A DNA stretch of 64,000 nucleotides from Siphonodentalium dalli. Taxonomy: Eukaryota > Mollusca > Scaphopoda > Gadilida > Siphonodentaliidae. Every line of letters starts with the position of its first letter. Within the stretch, counting starts at the first letter, position 1. Shown here piece by piece: positions 58,616-64,000 of this stretch. The position numbers and the translations under genes were made by a program. The notes beneath the pieces were generated by a model, which saw nothing but the letters and a program-made list of their open reading frames with translations, had not been told where the DNA came from and did no database searches. The stretch spans positions 36,124,106-36,188,105 of the forward strand of contig CP136063.1 in assembly GCA_032622095.1 (NCBI GenBank), in the 5' to 3' direction.

Positions 58616-59561
58616 CAGTGTTCGCGCTGTCGGTAGCCAAATTAGCCAATGGCTAATCTTTTTCGAATTTGGCTAATAAAAATTTCATTTGGCTAAACTT
58701 TTGGCTAAACTTTTTTTGACCCCAAATAGAGACTGGAAGCATGAATTTTTGGCAAGTGGGTTTTTAATTCTGTGATGTGAACGATCTTGTCCGAAAACAT
58801 CGTATACGTACGTGGAAACCCGAAACCCGATCGCGGACAGTACAAAGGGAAACCCGTCACTCTGCACGAAACAGCAAAAGGTCATATCATTATTTTACAT
58901 TTAATCCGCTAATCCCCCATTGTCTGTATGGTCACTCACGGGGCTCCTGCACAATGCATGTTTATGATGACATTGTATTTATGACGGCCAAGGTTTATGA
59001 GCACCAAGTGTAAGACAATAGCTTAATCAGCCAAATGTGAATCACGACAGATATTTTGTCGCTATTTTTCGTCAATACCGATACATTCAAAATAATATCC
59101 ATGCGTTTATGACAGATTGTAATTTGATAATGGCGTAACAATATTAAGTTATTAGTTTCCAGAGATGTCACTTAGATATTTTCGCAAGGATAATTAATAT
59201 TTAATGATTTAAAAGAAGAAAGTGGGGAAATGTCCGGTTGGGAAATGTCCGTATACCCAATCCCGGGTTACCCCCCCCCCCCCCAAAATCACTTTTTCAC
59301 ATAAAGATTAATAATTTTTTAATAAATGACATATATAAAAATATTTCTAGTTCATCAAAATTAGTTAAATTATTGTGTATTTTACCTGTGCCTGTTAGAT
59401 TTGACGTTTTAGTCATTAATTGTGAACCGACCATAAAACGATGATTTAATTTGGCCATATTTTTTTTAATTTGGCCCAAAAAAATTTGGCTAAAGTTTTT
59501 TTCATTTGGCTAATAAAATTTTCATTTGGCTAAAAAAAATTTCGGTCCAGCGCGAACACTG
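58616..59561 (-). mobile_element. Non-autonomous hAT-like element, copy 2 (inverted)
   Basis: Termini CAGTGTTCGCGCTG and CAGCGCGAACACTG lie inside a perfect 8-bp target duplication CTAACCAC (58608-58615 and 59562-59569). The internal sequence is the reverse complement of 26993-28076, including repeated TTTGGCTAAA subterminal strings and the homopolymer run (C here, 59269-59283). It is 946 bp against 1084 bp for copy 1. No transposase is encoded. Confidence 0.88.
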
Positions 59562-59569
59562 CTAACCAC

Positions 59570-60559
59570 CTGTCACGTGTTCGTAAACAACTCACTTGCG
59601 CCCAAGTTTAGATACGCTAAGTTCCCGCGCTATGTATCGTTATTATTAACCCCGTGACCGGCAAGACAACTGTGTTGCACTATCACTCCAAAACGTGGAA
59701 AACTATTGGTCACATCCCGTTGCCACATCCCCCATTACTCATCTTAACTTCGTATGGTTCTTTTGTGTGACCAGATTGAAGCTGTCAAATTATACTAAAA
59801 GTTGTTAAAAAACATGGACACCTGAAGCCAATTTGGATTTCCCATTTGAATTCATTCCCTGCATACCATAATGCCTAATTCAATAATGTTATGTGCACAA
59901 AAGTTGTGTTGTGTTCACATATTGTCATGCATACTTATATATTTACATTTGTATATATGCTCTCCAAATTTGATGGAGGTGAACAATAAACTACACGTCT
60001 TGTGTCATCTAAAACAATTGCAACCAAAAGTTACGTTTCACGTTTCAACTCAACAAATACAGACGAATTCGTGGACGCTAATGGAAATGAAGTTGTGCCC
60101 CCAACTGGTTAAATACAGATAGCCTTCAACATAAGCTCACTCGCAAACGCAGATTTTGATATATTGCACTATACATGTGAACACACCCGATCAAATCGAA
60201 ACAGGCAAAACTTGTACATTTCGCAACATACACAATAGACCCTTCACAAATTACGAATGAAATAATTCCACTTTCGAAAAATTGTCATCGTTGCAATAAA
60301 TTGTCTAACTCGTCAAACTAACAATTATAAACATGCATGCATAAACAAGTGCATGCATGTTCACTTGTCTAATGGTACCGATGTATGCATGGATATCTTA
60401 CATGTACGTGGCAAACACAGTTTGTCTATTTGTAAAGACTTCATATCAATATATACCACACACGCGTTTCTCGGAATTCATGCAGGTGCAAAGATAGGAC
60501 GTAGCATGTCGTTTTGCGCAAGACACACGTGTCGATTTTACTCAAACGTATTAAACCAG
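59570..60559. other. No gene recognised
   Basis: AT-rich; frames at 59871-60122 and 60353-60703 are not recognised. Confidence 0.3.
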
Positions 60560-60730
60560 TTTTCGTTATTCGAAGTTTTACTCACGGTGCTTTTGAAAAA
60601 GCTAACCAATTCATCGGGAGTTATTGCATCAGACATGTCTGATACGGGGTTTTTCCCTTTTTATGCTGATAGATATCATTCCAAAAAGCCCTCGATTATG
60701 TAGTCGATCCCAGTCTATCTGATACATTCT
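60560..60730 (-). pseudogene. LINE linker fragment, second part
   Basis: The minus-strand translation with a frame change gives RAFWNDIYQHKKGKTPYQTC then MSDAITPDELVSFFKSTV. F-W-x-x-I/L-x-x-x-(K)-x-x-K followed by I-T-x-x-E/D-x-x-x-F-F-K is the pattern of the segment between endonuclease and reverse transcriptase in CR1-like LINEs. It probably continues the fragment at 61202-61465, with ~470 bp of other sequence between. Confidence 0.4.
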
Positions 60731-61201
60731 CATGGCAATTACTTTACTTAAAGATACGGGCGGCGTTGGCGCTGTGTATGCTGTTAAAATATTCACATCC
60801 GCCAAAAACCACCATAAACAGAAATAGTAAAATATAGACAGACTTTTTTCATATACCAATCAGAAATATGGCATAAACATTACGTTACTGTCAATGTTTT
60901 TCCCCTTTGTTATGTAAACAAAAGCAAAAAACGTTACATTTCCTGCCTTTTGTTTAGATCAGTATATGGTAAATATAAAGAGCGCTATTTGTTACTGTTT
61001 TCCTGATATAGAAATAATAAAGAGCGGTTATATCATTTTTGTGTGATCAACCAATATAATTGTGCTGTGGTATTTAAACAGAAGCACAACTTATGTAACC
61101 CAAGCAGGCTCTTGTTTACGTACATCACCGTACGTCTTGACGGCAATATACTATTTACGCGCTGATTATGTTTGGCATATATGAACAAAACTATATATAT
61201 T

Positions 61202-61465
61202 TTAGTATTCCTTCTGTTTATGGCGATTTGAACAAATATGAATATTTCTGCAACGAACGCCGCCCATGCCTTTAATGCGTGTTAATCGTCGATAATCATT
61301 CTTGACTGCGTAGTATTCTCGCAGTGATTCAGTTGTGTTGTTGGGGTGTTTTAAAGCTTTGTCTAAATTATTTGTTTCTGATTTCTGTGGCCGACATTCA
61401 TCATCAAACCATTTGGATAGACGATCCTGATGGTATACGTCCATTTTGATGTAGCTCGTTAACAT
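61202..61465 (-). pseudogene. LINE ORF2 linker fragment (endonuclease-RT spacer)
   Basis: The minus-strand frame reads KWFDDECRPQKSETNNLDKA, then TTESLREYYAVKNDYRRLTR and HKQKEY. W-F-D-x-E-C-x-x-x-K and the Y-x-x-x-K-x-x-Y-R-R-L-T-R stretch are typical for the region after the endonuclease in CR1-like LINE ORF2. The frame stops right after KQKEY, where the alignment to the family would continue; the missing part may be at 60560-60730. Confidence 0.62.
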
Positions 61466-62335
61466 ATTATTTGGGCAGATATGATAAGAATATAGTAGTC
61501 AGGCTGTTGCATAATTAGCCTGTGGATGCGTTGTTATGCGTTGTTATCCGCATAAAGTTTTTCAATTTCGTCGCGCAGAATTGAAGATGTCATAACTTGT
61601 TTAAAATGTTCCTCTGCTTTAGTAGTCCAATGAATACTAGGATCGGTATCTGTGCACTTTATGATAGTGGTGGGGAGTTACCGTTGGACCTACACAATTT
61701 ATTGGGTTTGGCATGCAATCAGTTGGTCAGTAAAACACCATCATTTTGGAGACATGTATATGTCAAAATATGCAGAAACGAGACATCCGTTGGAAAAAGT
61801 TCAACAATCAACTGGAACTAGGGTTCCAGCTGGGTTGTGGTGATGGCTGATATTTCAGTTGTACATGCTATACTCCAATGTTGAACTTTCGTCGCAGGTT
61901 TTTTCCAGATCTCATGCAATATATGTTATCTGTATAGTCGGAGAGATCGAACATTAAAATTGATTTCACTAATATGATATAAGTAATCATTATCCCTTTT
62001 TGCAATTACTAGAACACTTACAAGTAACACGAGACATGTGTCTTCCTGTGTATTCCATATGGGGTATTGCGGACACTTTTCCACCCAAGTAAAACCAAGA
62101 ACATTGCACAGATAATACTATCTAGTGTCTAGGATACCAACTGTATATCTTAATGGACAAATAGCGAACGGTTTATTAATATCGTGCCTCTAAACGAGTA
62201 GTTGAAGGCATATACAATAGCGCTTATTCGTTGGCGATGTAATGTTTCCGATCATGTTCTTTTGTGCATCGTTCATGTGCCGATTCTTTGACGATGAAAG
62301 ATTAAATGTGCTCTGGGTTATCGGATGCTAGCTGG
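61466..62335. other. No gene recognised
   Basis: Frames at 61597-61843 are not recognised. Confidence 0.3.
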
Positions 62336-62339
62336 GGTA

Positions 62340-62950
62340 CCCGGTGTTGGTCATCTGGGGTAAACAACACCTATTCACGACTGTCCAGATAAAGTTACAC
62401 CTATATTTTTAAATTTAAAATAAACGCTCTGTATTGCGCATTATTGCTGCATCTTTAAATCGTTCGATGTTAACAAAACATGCCATATACCGTGACATGC
62501 CCCGCGTCATTTTCTTTTGTTCACCAATTTCCCCATATATCTTCTGGACTGATATTAGATACTATTTATTGAACATATACTACATTAGTCCCCATCTAAG
62601 TCACGGTGTCAAAGACGGCGATCCCGTGACATTTGCCTAGTCAGGTTACCTATCTGTACCATTTATTAGTGGCCCTTCAAGTCGTTAAAAACAATTATTA
62701 GCCATATGGGATAAACATCACACATTGCATTGACTATCCGGATAAAGTTACATATATATCTTATTTTCTAATGTTCAGTGCCGCTTTAAACCATATGATG
62801 CCACCAAACCCAATCCCGTGACATTCCCTGCGTCATTTAACTTTTGTGCACTAATTCTCCCACATATCTTCTGAAATGATAATAACGCTCTTTATTGATT
62901 ATATTCCCCTCTAAGTCATCTGAGGTCAAAGATGCTTATTCGTAGGGCGG
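62340..62950 (+). repeat. Divergent tandem duplication, ~350-bp unit
   Basis: The first unit (62340-62640) and the second (62690-62950) share in order TGGGGTAAACA/TGGGATAAACA, CCAGATAAAGTTACA, GATCCCGTGACAT/AATCCCGTGACATTCCCTGC, CACATATCTTCTG-like and CCCATCTAAGTCA/CCCTCTAAGTCA. The frame at 62434-62640 is a by-product. Confidence 0.6.
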
Positions 62951-63359
62951 CTAAGTGTAAAATCGTTCATTTGGTGATACAAGCATGAAATTTGGCACGA
63001 ATGATCAGTATGGGCCACTAAACAATATTGTTCGACAAACCACGGGAAAATCCAAGATGGCTACCATTTTCAAGATAGTCGCCATTTTCAGTTGAGTCAG
63101 TTTTCAAATTTTGAAAAGTTAACCGATTTTACCGATGTATCACTCAAACAAGACCTCTTATGTCATTTCAAAAGATTGAATTGATAATTAAAACACAACC
63201 TGGGTATGTTAAGACAATATATTGTAACAAATAAGCGGTTTCATTTCAAAGTTTTGGCATTTTTATATCACTTAACTTCCAAATTGTGAAAAAACTTATG
63301 CCAGTACCTGGGATAGCTACACACATGTATTACAATCAGTTCTTATAGTCCTTTAAACT

Positions 63360-64000
63360 TGGCAGCGACTACTGCATAAAGTGGTGCATGGAAGCCCAAT
63401 ACAGTAGCATTTGCATCGCCCACTAGACGCCTTCTTGCAGCCGCATTTGACTGACTGCAACTTTTGGCAATTGGTGGAAGCACCATCCAGAACGGTTCCC
63501 AGTGACTGTCATGTTCTACCCATCCCCAATCTGCAGGATTGTGTAAGCTGGTTTACGTCCCCGTGTATGCCCTGCCTCGCATGCGGTTCGCTTGACATAC
63601 TATAACAGTGCAGACTGTGTAGGTGGAATAGCATTGTATGGTCTCTGATTCCGTGCAAAAAGATCTAGTCTGGATTCATTAATATTATTGGATGTATTTG
63701 AACGGTCGTGCATTATTATAACAAATCTATCGATTACAGAAATGTCATGTTCTGTGATGGACACTGGAGAATTCCTGAGCCTAGATAAAATTGATTAAGC
63801 TTCTGGAAATACATTCCAACCTTTGGAAAGATGATGTGCTGGTAGTTGATGTTGTGTTGTGGTCAATATTGTCCAAATCAGATGTGGCGAACAAGCCTTT
63901 TCTCATTATAGGTGCACACACAACTACATCTGTTTGATACTGCCTAACAACAACCTCTCCAAGCTGGTTTGAGATATCCATGACACGATCATAAGATATA
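63360..64000 (-). pseudogene. Decayed gene of an invertebrate family with a Cys-rich C-terminus
   Basis: Minus strand, running in from beyond the window. The N-terminal part (63981 down to about 63810) reads VVRQYQTDVVVCAPIMRKGL, then FATSDLDNIDHNTTSTTSTS. After frame changes come RLDLFARNQRPYNAIPPTQS (about 63690-63610), DWGWVEHDSHWEPFWMVLPP (about 63532-63472) and, after one more shift, VKCGCKKASSGRCKCYC then IGLPCTTLC (about 63455-63370). This order, L-D-N-x-D-H-N-x-S-S-T-T, I-P-P-T, D-W-G-W with W-x-P-x-W/F, then a C-x-C-K...C-x-C...C-T-x-L-C tail, matches an uncharacterised, high-copy protein family I know from invertebrate genomes and suspect to be transposon-linked. Stops and shifts show that this copy is dead. 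Function unknown. Confidence 0.68.

Noticed and set aside
60353-60703. 116-residue plus-strand frame
   Set aside because: Partly the opposite strand of the LINE linker fragment at 60560-60730; no protein features of its own.

Overview
The window looks like nuclear DNA of an invertebrate animal, most likely a mollusc (perhaps a bivalve) or a related marine lophotrochozoan. It is AT-rich, has intron-split exons with GT/AG borders, no operons, and a dense mix of metazoan repeats: CR1/Jockey-like, L1/Tx1-like, Penelope-like and DIRS-like retroelements, a tRNA-derived SINE, hAT and piggyBac-type non-autonomous DNA transposons, Helitron-like ends and many minisatellites. The species call is inference. 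Most short ORFs are shadows or chance ORFs in repeats.

Two host genes are visible in part. On the minus strand an integrin-alpha-like gene is supported by one good FG-GAP exon (5439-5524). Two weaker, order-consistent candidates lie at 14025-14111 and within 24348-24617, all embedded in repeat-filled introns. On the plus strand a gene with tandem thrombospondin type-1 (TSP1) repeats is seen as five exons between 43118 and 49055. Every one is flanked by phase-1 introns, and the last two are a recognisable duplication that carries intron sequence with it. Neither gene has a visible first or last exon.

Layout: 1-425 direct repeat; 839-1280 SINE; 2004-2802 hAT element with a perfect 8-bp target duplication; 3490-3925 minisatellite; 4932-5324 piggyBac-type MITE made of two 69-bp palindromes; 7130-9800 pyrimidine-rich diverged tandem repeats; 10650-11290 LINE tail; 11450-13080 GC-rich decayed DIRS-like element; 16400-22760 divergent tandem duplications and Helitron-like repeats; 25567-31040 duplicated LINE-tail segments, a 1.1-kb hAT-like element and minisatellites; 34037-36294 a nearly complete reverse-transcriptase region of a CR1-like LINE with two small frameshifts; 37430-41170 a 3.7-kb satellite with a ~70-bp unit and higher-order structure.

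The right part holds 43118-49055 TSP1 exons with three intronic minisatellites; 49505-51472 a second LINE on the minus strand; 51444-52125 a foldback element abutting it; 53830-54715 a frameshifted Penelope-like reverse transcriptase; 55958-56383 an L1/Tx1-like C-terminus; 58616-59561 a second copy of the 27-kb hAT-like element in inverted orientation with a perfect 8-bp target duplication; 60560-61465 LINE linker fragments; 62340-62950 a tandem duplication; and from about 63360 to the window edge a decayed member of an invertebrate protein family with a cysteine-rich C-terminus.

I see no convincing new biological system. The most informative items are the palindromic MITE, the frameshifted DIRS, Penelope and Cys-rich relics that simple ORF finding misses, the satellite's higher-order structure, and the TSP1 exon duplication.
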